DNA of 19,462 nucleotides from Bacteroidia bacterium (GCA_026418315.1 JAOABO010000017.1:1-19462), one strand, 5' to 3'. Counted from the first letter of the stretch, positions 7,503-17,400 are shown. The notes: generated from the letters alone by a model not told the origin. Translations and numbers: made by a program.

Positions 7503-8966
7503 ATGATTAAATTATCGTTTATAAAAGATTCATTATTGTACACCATCGGAAATGCCTTGCCAATGATGGCAAGTATAATATTATTGCCTTTTTATGTCCA
7601 TTTTTTAAAACCTGAGTATTATGTGGCATTAAGTTTTTATATTGGTATTTCATTGTTGTTTCAAACTATTTTTTCTTTTTCATTTGAACAATACTATGGT
7701 GTTGTTTATACAGAAATTAAACATAGTAATGAAAAAATTAAGATATTGAATGGTTCTATTTTTATTTATCTTATTGTGTACGGAAGTGCCATTATTTTGC
7801 TTACTTTATTGTTTGGCGATTTTATACTCAATACAATTTTTGACAAAGATATTCCTGTTACATTTTACCCTTATGGTTTATTATCTGTTATTACGGGCTT
7901 TTTGAATGCACTTTTCAAAGTATCTATGGCTACTTATATTTACACTCAAAAATCAAAAGTTTTTTTTTATTCTAACTTAATTAATTTTTTTGCCACTCTG
8001 ACTATTTCTTTGTTGGGATTGTTTTTATACCCGGATACACTTGCAGGGCCTGTTTATGGACGATTTTTATCCGGAATAATTATTTTGTTTTTTAATTTAT
8101 GGATATTAAAAGATAATATTCATTGGCAGTATGAGCATCGGTATATTAAAGAGTTTTTGCAAAAGAGCTGGACCTTGTTTGCTTATTCTATTGTTATTTG
8201 GATAACAGGAAATGTGGATAGATATTTTTTGAAAAACTATATAGATGTCAAAACTTTAGCCAGTTATGATTTAATTATGAAGTGTTTTATTGGCATTGAA
8301 TTTATTCAAAATGGTTTATCAATGGCTATTATTTCAAAAGTTTTTGATATTTGGAAAAAAAATGAAAAAGTGGAACTTACAATGGAGAGTAACAGATATT
8401 TTAATGTGTTTATTTTTCTAAACACTATGATGATTGTAATTTTTGTTTTTATTCTACCGTTTTTTATTCGCCTTGTTGTAAAAGAAGAACACTATTATGC
8501 TGCGTTTGAACTAATTGGATTGATTGCCAGTACATATTTGTTAAGAAGTATTTTGTATCCGTATAACTTTATTTATCTGTATTCTAAAAAGACATTGCAC
8601 TTTTTTTTGATAAACGCTTTGGGAATTGGATTACAAACGTTACTGTATTTCTTTTTTACACCTTTATATGGAATTTTGGCTGTATTATTCATTAATGTAC
8701 TTATCCGCATATTATCTGTTATAAGTTTTCACCTACATGTGTCTTACCGTATAGCCAGTTTAAAGGTAAATTATTTGAAATGGTATTTTATCCCAGTCAG
8801 TGCTGTAGTTTTTTATTTTGTATCGTTTTATTTTTTTTCTCATCAGTACATCAAGTTAAATGCAGTTATTCTTATGATGTTTTTAATTTTTTCTATGGGT
8901 ATATATTTTTCTGAATTACGTCAATTCTGGAATGATATCCGAAATAAAATATTTGCTCAATCCTGA
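7503..8966 (+). CDS. Polysaccharide flippase-like membrane protein (Wzx/MOP superfamily)
   Basis: The 487-residue product is almost entirely hydrophobic, with roughly 12-14 membrane segments separated by short charged loops, the layout of Wzx-type flippases that move undecaprenyl-linked glycans across the inner membrane. The N-terminal IKDSLLYTIGNALPMMASIILLP matches the start of the polysaccharide biosynthesis (PST/MOP) family, and GNVDRYFLKNYIDVKTLASYDL (about residues 238-259) resembles its conserved central loop. The glycan cannot be told from sequence. It starts 6 bp after radA, yet the Kdo-precursor gene kdsA follows, so the envelope link is to its right. The coding sequence is very rich in TTT and ATT, as expected for a membrane protein in an AT-rich genome. 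A role in O-antigen, capsule or exopolysaccharide export is inference. Confidence 0.82.
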   Translation: MIKLSFIKDSLLYTIGNALPMMASIILLPFYVHFLKPEYYVALSFYIGISLLFQTIFSFSFEQYYGVVYTEIKHSNEKIKILNGSIFIYLIVYGSAIILLTLLFGDFILNTIFDKDIPVTFYPYGLLSVITGFLNALFKVSMATYIYTQKSKVFFYSNLINFFATLTISLLGLFLYPDTLAGPVYGRFLSGIIILFFNLWILKDNIHWQYEHRYIKEFLQKSWTLFAYSIVIWITGNVDRYFLKNYIDVKTLASYDLIMKCFIGIEFIQNGLSMAIISKVFDIWKKNEKVELTMESNRYFNVFIFLNTMMIVIFVFILPFFIRLVVKEEHYYAAFELIGLIASTYLLRSILYPYNFIYLYSKKTLHFFLINALGIGLQTLLYFFFTPLYGILAVLFINVLIRILSVISFHLHVSYRIASLKVNYLKWYFIPVSAVVFYFVSFYFFSHQYIKLNAVILMMFLIFSMGIYFSELRQFWNDIRNKIFAQS

Positions 8967-8983
8967 ATAATATAGTAACATTG
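8952..8983 (+). promoter_or_regulatory. Candidate kdsA promoter inside the flippase gene end
   Basis: TTTG (8952-8955) and TAACATTG (8976-8983) are separated by 20 bp and match the Bacteroidota -33/-7 pattern, with one mismatch in TAnnTTTG. The -33 box lies in the last codons of the flippase gene. The -7 box ends 12 bp before the kdsA ATG, which would give a very short leader. Confidence 0.4.
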
Positions 8984-8995
8984 TGCTAAAAAATT

Positions 8996-9826
8996 ATGTC
9001 CAAAAAAGTTGTCAGAGTACAAAATATTGAGTGTGGTAATAAAAATTTGTTTTTAATTTCAGGACCTTGTGTTATAGAAGATGAGTCGGTGATGTTTAAA
9101 ACAGCAGAAAAATTAAAAGAAGTTTCGGAACGATTAAAGATAAAAATTATTTATAAATCTTCCTTTCGTAAAGATAATCGTAGTAGTTTAAAATACTATG
9201 ATGGGCCTGGAATAGAAAAGGGAATGGAAATGCTATCAAGGATAAAAAAAGATTTTGGATTTCCTGTACTTACAGATATTCATGAACCTGCGCATGCTGC
9301 TATAGCAGCCGAAGTAGTCGATGTACTGCAAATTCCCGCTTACTTGTGTATGCAAACATCACTGGTAGTGGCAGCGGCCAAAACCGGTAAAGTAGTGAAT
9401 ATCAAACATGGACAATTTCTTGCACCTGAAAACATGAAGTATCCGGTACAGAAATCTATTGATAGTGGAAACGAGCAAATTATTTTAACCGAAAGGGGTT
9501 ATACTTTTGGCTATAATGATTTAGTAGTAGACCCACGTAGCTTTTATCATATGCAACAATTAGGATTTCCGCTTGTATTTGATGTTACTCATTCTATTAG
9601 AAAGTATGGCATTCCAAGTGCAGATGCAAAAGGTGGTGCAAGAGAGTATGCTTTTACACTTGCAAAAGCAGCTATTGGTGCCGGAGTAGATGGATTGTTT
9701 ATAGAAACACATCCTGAACCTGAAAAAGCATTATGTGATGCCGCATCTCAAATGTGCGTGTATGATTTGGAAGAATTTTTATTGCCATTACTGGATATTT
9801 ATGAAGTAAGTAAAAAATATTTTTAG
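8996..9826 (+). CDS. kdsA: 3-deoxy-8-phosphooctulonate (Kdo-8-P) synthase
   Basis: KdsA condenses phosphoenolpyruvate with arabinose 5-phosphate to make Kdo 8-phosphate, the precursor of the Kdo that joins lipid A to the LPS core. The 276-residue TIM-barrel protein has ISGPCVIE (22-28), NRSS (61-64, binds the sugar phosphate), TDIHEP, KHGQFLAP (138-145), TERGYTFGYNDLVVDP, DVTHS (196-200) and IETHPEPEKALCDA. Cys25, His199, Glu237 and Asp248 align with the four metal ligands of the Aquifex enzyme (C11, H185, E222, D233), so I predict the metal-dependent class. Several family positions differ: the usual D-K-A-N-R is RKDNR at 58-62, and R-Q-T-D is MQTS at 119-122. It begins 29 bp after the flippase and ends 4 bp before rnhB. 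Confidence 0.93.
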   Translation: MSKKVVRVQNIECGNKNLFLISGPCVIEDESVMFKTAEKLKEVSERLKIKIIYKSSFRKDNRSSLKYYDGPGIEKGMEMLSRIKKDFGFPVLTDIHEPAHAAIAAEVVDVLQIPAYLCMQTSLVVAAAKTGKVVNIKHGQFLAPENMKYPVQKSIDSGNEQIILTERGYTFGYNDLVVDPRSFYHMQQLGFPLVFDVTHSIRKYGIPSADAKGGAREYAFTLAKAAIGAGVDGLFIETHPEPEKALCDAASQMCVYDLEEFLLPLLDIYEVSKKYF

Positions 9827-9830
9827 TGCA

Positions 9831-10433
9831 ATGCTTCTGCACTATGATGATAAAAAAATAATTGTTGGATGTGATGAAGCAGGTCGTGGATGCCTTGCAG
9901 GTCCTGTTTTTGCTGCTGCTGTTATTTTACCTATGCGGTTTTCAAACTCACTCATCAATGATTCAAAAAAATTAACTTTTGAACAAAGAATAGAAGCAAG
10001 AGAAATTATTTTATCTTCTGCAGTTGATTATGCCATTGCTTTTTGTTCTCCCGAAGAAATTGATAAACTGAACATTTTGAATGCATCTATATTAGCCATG
10101 CACAGAGCGTTAGATAAATTAAAAACAAAATTTGATAAAATTATTGTAGATGGCAATCGCTTTCAAAAATATAAAAATCATGCGCATCAATGTGTTATCA
10201 AAGGTGATGGAAAATATTATGCTATAGCGGCGGCTTCTATACTTGCCAAGACAGAAAGAGATTTATGGATGCTTCAAATACACGAAGAATTTCCGCAATA
10301 CTTATGGAATAAAAATAAGGGATATCCAACAAAAGAACATCGCATGGCAATTGAAAAATTTGGAATTACTCCCTATCATCGTAAAAGTTTTGTTATTTGT
10401 AAAAATTCCATGCAACTTAATTTGTTTCAATGA
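9831..10433 (+). CDS. rnhB: Ribonuclease HII
   Basis: RNase HII cuts the RNA strand of RNA-DNA hybrids and removes single ribonucleotides misincorporated in DNA. The 200-residue product is full length. It carries the signature CDEAGRGCLAGPV (14-26, with Asp15 and Glu16 as metal ligands), NDSKKLT, VDGNRF (Asp107), ASILAKTERD (Asp144, the fourth acidic residue) and the C-terminal GYPTKEHRMAIEKFGITPYHRKSF, which holds the substrate-sensing Tyr region. It starts 4 bp after kdsA and its stop overlaps the next gene's start as ATGA, so kdsA, rnhB and the downstream protein are likely co-transcribed. Confidence 0.96.
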   Translation: MLLHYDDKKIIVGCDEAGRGCLAGPVFAAAVILPMRFSNSLINDSKKLTFEQRIEAREIILSSAVDYAIAFCSPEEIDKLNILNASILAMHRALDKLKTKFDKIIVDGNRFQKYKNHAHQCVIKGDGKYYAIAAASILAKTERDLWMLQIHEEFPQYLWNKNKGYPTKEHRMAIEKFGITPYHRKSFVICKNSMQLNLFQ

Positions 10434-12748
10434 AGAAGAAATTTTTCATTTTGCTTTTATTTGTTATTTCGTCCATATTTTCTCTGTTTATTATTATTCG
10501 TTATTTTAATCAACAAGCAATAATAGAAAACAAGGTTATTTTTTATTTACCACCATCTCCAAGCTTAGTTATTCAAATAAAAAGCCCTGATGAATTGTAT
10601 AATAGATATTTGATGAATAACAATATGTTTAAAAAAATATCTTTTTCTCAAAAGCATGATTTATTAGAAATTACAAAAAAATTAGATTCTCTTTTTCATG
10701 TAATCCATTCCTCCAATATTCATTTGCAAAATTATTCTTTTTTAATTGCTTTTTATGCTCATAATCAATGGATATTTACTTGTACTGCTCAACGATTCAA
10801 AGACATAGAACCTTTGAAAAATTTTTTATCAAAGTATCATTATCTATTTACAGAAGTAAATGGTAATTTTTTTATATCTCATTATTCGTCTTTGCTCAAT
10901 CAAATAAAGGAAAATAATACATTAACTTTTTGGAAAGAATGTCTGATAAACATGAATAAAAATCCAGGTGCCTTGCATATATATCAAAATACCGATACTT
11001 CTGAGGTGGCCTATCAGGTAAATTTTAGTCCTAGTGAAATATCGCTTAATGGATATCTTCAACTTAAACAAAAAGTAAACTATGCTATTTATCCAAAATT
11101 CAATTCTTCCATGAGCAATATAGATAGTATTGAAATAACCCCGTTTTCTATGGACGATTCATTATATCCGCACACTATATTATCGCAAATCAAAAATAAT
11201 TATTCAAAAACTAAAGTGCAATTGAAGCAACTTACTATTTTACCGATGTACAGTACAGAAAATATATCTGAAAATTTAAATGAATTATCTGATTCTGTGT
11301 TTTATATCAATGAATTTTTAGTATACAAAATCAAAAAAAATTATATTAAATACTTTAGTGATATTTTTTATTCATCGGACAGTGTTTTATTTATCAATTG
11401 TAACGAACATAGTATGTCTTTTACTAATTCAGTTGATAAATTCACTGCATACAAGGACTTCATCAGCAAAAATTTTTTAAAGTGTAGTTATCGGCTTGCA
11501 TACATTAACAATCTGTTTGAATCCCAACATAATAATTATTCAATTAATTTTCCAGTTAAAATAACGCTTGCCAATGACAACAATCAATATTCATATTATT
11601 CAGAAATTTTTTCTACATCTAATAATAATTATTTTTCATTTATTTGTCATATAAAACAAAATCCTTCAAAAAATCAATATTTATGGTCTTATTCACACCA
11701 TATACCTATTAAAAAAATTCTTGGCTTATTTGATGATCATAAGACCAATACGTATTTTATTCTATTACAGGATAGTTTGAATAATTTAATATGTTTAAAT
11801 GCAAATGCAGAAAAATTATGGTCCTATTCACTTTCTTTTCCAGTAATGTCAGAAATATTTAATGTGGACGTACTGAAAAACAATAAACATCAAATAATAT
11901 TTAATACATCTCAAGGCATCTACTTGTTGGATAGAAATGGAAAAACGGTTGGAAGGTTTCCAATACGTCCATTATCCGAAATAACGAATCCTGTCAATGT
12001 CATTGACTATGAGAATAACAAAAATTACAGAATATGGTTTTCAACAAAAAATAATTTTACTTATAACTATACTATGGATGCCAAGCTGGCTGAACAGTTC
12101 AGACCTTATTATTTTCATGAGAATATTGATTTACCAGTATCTTATATTTCAGTGGGATTATCGGATTATATTAGCTTAATTAGTCAGAAAGGGTCCATAG
12201 TTGCAATCAGTAGAAAAGGAGATGGAAGATTTTTGCTAAAAAATAAAATACCATCAGATATATTAGATTATTTGTTTGATGTTTCAAACTCTTTGAGTAA
12301 TTCATATTTATATTTCTGTAATAAGAAAGCGTTATGCAGAATCAGTTTGATGGATGAATTAAAATGTCAAGTATCATTTAATGAAAAAATATATGATGCA
12401 AAATTTTTAAAGAACACATTCGCTTCACCTTGTTTAATTACCTTACTTGAAGACAAACTTAATATATATAACCTTAAAGGAGAGTGTGTTCAAAGCATTC
12501 CTATTGACTCCACATATAACCATTTAAACTTATACAGTTTTTTATCTGGTGCCTACTTTGTTTTAAGTAATCATGATTCACATTTGGTTATCAAATATGA
12601 TATGGAAAATAAAATGCAGATAGCATTGAAAAATATTGAAAGTACTACTGTTCCCTTTATTGCCCCTTTATTTAAGGATAATCAGTTATACCTTATTTAT
12701 ACACAGCAAAATAAAATTTATATTAAAAAAATATCTGCCAATTTTTAA
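10430..12748 (+). CDS. Large membrane-anchored protein with predicted C-terminal beta-propeller, function unknown
   Basis: The product has 772 residues. It starts with a basic MKKK and a hydrophobic stretch to about residue 24 with no lipobox cysteine, so it is probably a signal anchor with the rest outside the cytoplasm. Residues about 35-400 have no motif I can name, though PPSPSLVIQIKSPDEL and the following layout recall DUF3352-like Bacteroidota proteins. From about 415 on there are repeating short strands. LWSYS occurs at 418-422 and 463-467, each followed by a hydrophobic strand, and later come FNTSQGIYLLDRNGK, NPVNVIDYENNKNYRIWF and LISQKGSIVAISRKGDG. This is the pattern of PQQ/WD-like propeller blades and is reminiscent of a conserved Bacteroidota protein type, from memory. 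It is rich in Asn, Tyr, Ser and Ile and looks fast-evolving. It overlaps rnhB by 4 bp (ATGA). Confidence 0.85.
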   Translation: MKKKFFILLLFVISSIFSLFIIIRYFNQQAIIENKVIFYLPPSPSLVIQIKSPDELYNRYLMNNNMFKKISFSQKHDLLEITKKLDSLFHVIHSSNIHLQNYSFLIAFYAHNQWIFTCTAQRFKDIEPLKNFLSKYHYLFTEVNGNFFISHYSSLLNQIKENNTLTFWKECLINMNKNPGALHIYQNTDTSEVAYQVNFSPSEISLNGYLQLKQKVNYAIYPKFNSSMSNIDSIEITPFSMDDSLYPHTILSQIKNNYSKTKVQLKQLTILPMYSTENISENLNELSDSVFYINEFLVYKIKKNYIKYFSDIFYSSDSVLFINCNEHSMSFTNSVDKFTAYKDFISKNFLKCSYRLAYINNLFESQHNNYSINFPVKITLANDNNQYSYYSEIFSTSNNNYFSFICHIKQNPSKNQYLWSYSHHIPIKKILGLFDDHKTNTYFILLQDSLNNLICLNANAEKLWSYSLSFPVMSEIFNVDVLKNNKHQIIFNTSQGIYLLDRNGKTVGRFPIRPLSEITNPVNVIDYENNKNYRIWFSTKNNFTYNYTMDAKLAEQFRPYYFHENIDLPVSYISVGLSDYISLISQKGSIVAISRKGDGRFLLKNKIPSDILDYLFDVSNSLSNSYLYFCNKKALCRISLMDELKCQVSFNEKIYDAKFLKNTFASPCLITLLEDKLNIYNLKGECVQSIPIDSTYNHLNLYSFLSGAYFVLSNHDSHLVIKYDMENKMQIALKNIESTTVPFIAPLFKDNQLYLIYTQQNKIYIKKISANF

Positions 12749-12809
12749 TAAATATAACGATATATAAAAGTCAGAGCGTTATAGAGTACTATTCTAATAC
12801 AAAATACCC

Positions 12810-12933
12810 TGAGGCAAATGGAAAAACATATATCTTAATCAAACAATTCGTTCAAAAAACATTTATTACTTGTATTGATAATATTTTAACTTGTTTATTT
12901 GCAGAATAAATTTTGAGCAGTATATTTGCCTCA
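12810..12933. repeat. 10-bp inverted repeat flanking the proS upstream region
   Basis: TGAGGCAAAT (12810-12819) is the exact reverse complement of ATTTGCCTCA (12924-12933). The centres are about 114 bp apart, and the right arm covers half of the proS -7 element and the expected transcription start. The arms have more G+C than their surroundings. This may be a pair of regulator half-sites or chance. Confidence 0.6.
12898..12928 (+). promoter_or_regulatory. Consensus Bacteroidota promoter of proS
   Basis: TTTG (12898-12901), exactly 19 bp, then TATATTTG (12921-12928) is a perfect match to the phylum's -33/-7 consensus. The -7 element ends 10 bp before ATG 12939, so the mRNA leader would be only about 4-7 nt. 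The promoter also excludes the in-frame ATG at 12891, which lies upstream of it. Confidence 0.8.
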
Positions 12934-12938
12934 AAAAA

Positions 12939-14429
12939 ATGTCTCAAATACTTACCAACAAAGCCATTACGTCTCGTGATAAAGATTATAGTCAATGGTA
13001 CAACGATATTGTAATAAAAGCTGAACTGGCTGATTACAGTGCAGTAAGAGGGTGCATGATTATCAAGCCCTATGGTTATACAATCTGGGAAAAAATGCAG
13101 CAAACTTTAGACAAAATGTTCAAAGATACCGGCCATGTAAATGCTTATTTTCCGCTTTTTATACCTAAATCTTTCTTTAGTAAAGAAGCCAGTCATGTTG
13201 AAGGATTTGCAAAAGAGTGTGCAGTGGTAACACACTATAGATTAAAATTAGATTCGGAAAAAAAAGAAATAGTAGTAGATGATGATGCTAAGTTAGAAGA
13301 AGAGTTGATAGTGCGACCTACTTCTGAAACTATTATATGGAACACCTATCGCAACTGGATACAGTCCTATAGAGATTTACCAATACTCATTAATCAATGG
13401 GCTAACGTAGTAAGGTGGGAAATGCGTACACGTTTATTTTTACGCACAGCAGAATTTTTATGGCAAGAAGGACATACCGCTCATGCTACTGCCCAAGAAG
13501 CCATAGAAGAAGCCGAGAAAATGCTGGAAGTATATGCCGATTTTGCCGAAAACACCTTGGCAATACCTGTAATCAAAGGCATAAAAACACCCAATGAACG
13601 TTTTGCGGGAGCTGTTGAAACATATTGTATTGAAGCATTGATGCAAGACGGAAAAGCACTGCAGGCAGGAACTTCACACTTCCTTGGACAAAATTTTGCC
13701 AAAGCATTTGATGTAAAATTTGCTAATAAAAACGGAGAGTTAGAATATGTGTGGGCTACATCATGGGGTGTTTCTACACGACTGATGGGGGCTTTAGTAA
13801 TGTCACACAGTGATGATTTAGGATTGGTATTACCACCCAAAATAGCACCCATACAGGTAGTTATCGTGCCAATATACAAAGGCATAGAAGAAATGGAAGA
13901 AATAAAATCTAAACTACAACCGCTCATCAACGCATTAAAGCAAAATTCTATTTCTGTGAAATTTGACGATGATGATAAACAAAGACCCGGATGGAAATTT
14001 GCTGAATACGAAATGAAAGGAGTTCCGGTAAGAATTGCTGTAGGAAAAAGGGATTTGCAGAATAACCAAATTGAAATAGCCCGCAGAGATACATTAGAAA
14101 AACAATTGATTTCTTTAGATAAGGCCGTAGATTTTATTAAAACTCTATTAGACAACATTCAAAAAAATTTATTTCTCAAAGCGAAAAAAAGATTAGATGC
14201 TAATATACATTATGTCAACACATGGGAAGAATTCAAAGGGATAATAGAAACAAAAGGAGGTTTTGTATATGCCCACTGGGACGGAACTGCTGAAACAGAA
14301 GAAAAAATAAAAGAAGCAACCAAAGCCACTATTCGCTGTATTCCATTAAATAATCCTAAGGAAGAAGGAAAGTGTATATATTCAGGCCAACCAAGTACTC
14401 AAAGGGTTTTATTTGCCAAGGCATATTAA
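12939..14429 (+). CDS. proS: Prolyl-tRNA synthetase, archaeal/eukaryotic-type
   Basis: ProRS charges tRNA-Pro with proline. The 496-residue product is the shorter type without the inserted editing domain of most bacterial ProRS, and is common in Bacteroidota. Class II motifs are visible: AVRGCMIIKPYGYTIWEKMQ (motif 1 region), PTSETIIWNTYRNWIQSYRDLP, VVRWEMRTR (157-165) followed by FLRTAEFLWQEGHTAH (motif 2), and TSWGVSTRLMGALVM (274-288, motif 3). HSDDLGLVLPPKIAP leads into the anticodon-binding domain (QVVIVPIY...), and a C-terminal domain ends near YSGQPSTQRVLFAKAY. I place the start at ATG 12939 (MSQILTNKAITSRDKDYSQWY), which fits homologues and the promoter just upstream. The ATG at 12891 would add 16 residues and lies ahead of the promoter. 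It is separated from the preceding gene by 190 bp and appears to be its own transcription unit. Confidence 0.97.
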   Translation: MSQILTNKAITSRDKDYSQWYNDIVIKAELADYSAVRGCMIIKPYGYTIWEKMQQTLDKMFKDTGHVNAYFPLFIPKSFFSKEASHVEGFAKECAVVTHYRLKLDSEKKEIVVDDDAKLEEELIVRPTSETIIWNTYRNWIQSYRDLPILINQWANVVRWEMRTRLFLRTAEFLWQEGHTAHATAQEAIEEAEKMLEVYADFAENTLAIPVIKGIKTPNERFAGAVETYCIEALMQDGKALQAGTSHFLGQNFAKAFDVKFANKNGELEYVWATSWGVSTRLMGALVMSHSDDLGLVLPPKIAPIQVVIVPIYKGIEEMEEIKSKLQPLINALKQNSISVKFDDDDKQRPGWKFAEYEMKGVPVRIAVGKRDLQNNQIEIARRDTLEKQLISLDKAVDFIKTLLDNIQKNLFLKAKKRLDANIHYVNTWEEFKGIIETKGGFVYAHWDGTAETEEKIKEATKATIRCIPLNNPKEEGKCIYSGQPSTQRVLFAKAY

Positions 14430-14485
14430 ACATACTATATTCTGAATATTTTACCTACATTCGCCACTTCTAAAAGAATAAACAG

Positions 14486-17400
14486 ATGAATCAATCATTT
14501 AAAAAATACAATAATATTATTGGATGGGTTGTATTTGCTATTGCAGCATATACCTATTTAAGTACCATAGAACCAACTGCCAGTTTCTGGGATTGTGGGG
14601 AATTTATTGCTTGCACATATAAGTTAGAAGTTGGGCATCCACCCGGTGCCCCTACTTTTATGTTATTGGGTAAAATATTTACACTATTCGCTGGTGGCGA
14701 TGTTACGAAAGTGGCCATGATGGTCAATGCTATGTCTGCACTCGCATCGGCATTTACAATACTATTTTTGTTTTGGACAATAAGTCGCCTTGCATTGAAA
14801 ATTGTTTCAAAAAATAACAGAGAATACAATTTAAGTGTCAATGAACAAATATCTATATTAGGTGCAGCAGCAGTAGGAGCACTTGCATATACCTTTTCGG
14901 ATTCTTTTTGGTTTTCAGCAGTAGAAGGAGAGGTATATGCTTCTTCATCTTTATTTACGGCTCTTGTTTTTTGGGCTATATTAAAATGGGAAGAAGAAGA
15001 TGATACTGATCAAGTTTCTGCGTGGAGATGGATAGTATTGATTAGTTATTTGATTGGACTATCTATTGGTATTCACTTATTGAACTTACTGGTCATTCCT
15101 GCTATTGTGTATGTTTATTATTTCAAAAAATATAAGTTTACATGGAAAAGTTTTATATACGCTGGAATTATAGGAATTGTCCTATTAGGTTTTGTTCAAT
15201 CTATTCTTATTCCTAAAATTGTAAAATTATTAGCCGATAGTGAAGTGTTTGTAGTCAATAAAATTGGGCTGCCATTCAATTCGGGGATTATTTTATTTTT
15301 TGTTTTACTACTTACTTCACTTGTTTTATTTATTGTTTATTCAGTTACAAACAACAAAAAGTATTTCCAAATAGGGTATTATGCGCTTATAGCATTTGCT
15401 ATATTATCTTCTATAAGTGGCCATAGCGGATTGGGTATTGTATTAAGATTATTTGTTTTTGCAGGATTGATATACGGGATAAAAAAATTGAAAGATCATT
15501 TACTCGCATTTAATATCACCATGATGTCTTTGGCAGCATTGCTTTTAGGATATTCAACATTTTTTGTGATTGTTATTCGTTCACAGGCCAATCCTCCTAT
15601 GGATGAAAATGATCCTGAAAATGCTCCAAATGTATTGTCTTACTTATTAAGAGAACAATATGGTGATTGGCCGATTTTATACGGTCAGTACTATAATGCC
15701 CCCACAAAACCAACAAGTTATTTTAAAGATGCCGATCCGGTTTTTACCAAAGATGAAAAGTCAGGGAAATACAAAATGATAAGCGACGGAAAAAAATCAA
15801 TACCTGTATATGAAGAAGAATTCTGTACTATTTTTCCAAGAATGTGGAGTAGCAGAGAAGATCATGTGGCAGGATACCGCTACTGGGGCGATGTGGTAAA
15901 TAATCATAAAACCATCAATAAAATGAATGAGAATGGCGAAGTAGAAAGTATTGAAGTACCTACCTTTAAAGCCAATCTCATATTCTTTTTCAGATACCAA
16001 TTGGGCTACATGTATTTCAGATACTTTTTATGGAACTTTATGGGCAGACAAAATGATGTACAGGGTTTAACGGGTAATCCATTAGAAGGCAATGCTATCA
16101 GTGGAATTGATTTTATTGATGATTTCATTCTTGGTGGAGAGGGATATAGTAAATTATCAACTTATAGTTTAAAGAATAACAAAGGACATAATGAATTATA
16201 TGGACTACCATTGTTATTGGGATTACTTGGGTTGTTTTACAATTATAAAAGAAGCAGATCTATTACATGGATAGTGTTTTTGTTTTTCTTTTTTACAGGA
16301 ATAGCAATTAATATCTATCTCAATGTTCAGCCATATCAACCAAGAGAAAGAGATTATGCTTATGCAGGTTCTTTTTATGTTTTTGCTATATGGATAGGAA
16401 TGGGTGTGCTGTTTTTATATGAATTTCTAAAAGAATTTTTAGATGCTAAATATTCATCTGTCATTGCTACTGTTGCATCTTTAATGATACCCGCAATAAT
16501 GGCCGCAGAAGAATGGGATGACCATGATCGTTCAAAAAGAACTATGGCAAGAGATTGTGCTATTAACTATTTAGAATCATGCGAAAAGAACAGTATTCTT
16601 TTTACTAATGGCGATAATGATACATTTCCATTATGGTATGTTCAGGAAGTGGAAGGCATAAGAACAGATGTAAGAGTATGTAATTTAAGTTTATTTCAAA
16701 CAGATTGGTATATTAATCAAATGAGAAGAAAAGTGTATGACTCTGACCCTATGCCACTAACAATAAGTCCTGAAAAATATGCTTATTCCAACAGAGACGT
16801 AGTATATTTATTCGAGCAAACAAAAAACGAAATGAAATTAAAAGATGTGATAGATTTTGTAGCCAGTGATGACCCACAAAACAAGTTCCCTATAGGAAAC
16901 GGAAAATACCTTGATTATATTCCAACTAAGAATTTTTATATAGACGTAGATACAGTGCAGGTAATAAAAAACAAAGTTGTTTCTGAAAAAGATTATTCAA
17001 AAATAACAAAAAAAATATCTTTCCGGTTAGGAAGAAATTATATTACTAAAAATGATTTGATGGTATTAGATTTAGTGGCACATAACGATTGGTCAAGGCC
17101 AATATATTTTGCTGTTACAACCGGCTCTGAGGCCTATGTTGGTTTACAAGAATATTTTCAGTTAGAAGGATTGGCATACCGCTTTGTACCTGTTTTACAA
17201 AGTCCTGAAGATAAAATGAGCGGAGGAAAAGTTAATACTGATAAGATGTACGATGCAGTAATGAATAAATACCAATGGGGTGGTATGGATAGAGATGGAG
17301 TATATTTAGATGAAAATTGCTTAAGAATGGCAGGTAATATTAGAATGCAGGTAACAATTCTAGCTAATGCCTTAATCAGAGAAAACAAAAAAGATAAAGC

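Noticed and set aside
3299..12919. Shared 11-mer AATTTTGAGCA before the carboxylase gene (3299-3309) and proS (12909-12919)
   Set aside because: In 19 kb of AT-rich DNA many 11-mers recur by chance, and its position relative to the two promoters differs.
12891..12938. Upstream start for ProRS at 12891
   Set aside because: It precedes and overlaps the consensus promoter. The 16 extra residues are absent from the family N-terminus.
13481..14158. Long minus-strand ORF of 225 codons opposite proS
   Set aside because: It is antisense to strongly conserved ProRS coding sequence. Its translation is Ser/Cys-rich low-complexity and resembles no protein.
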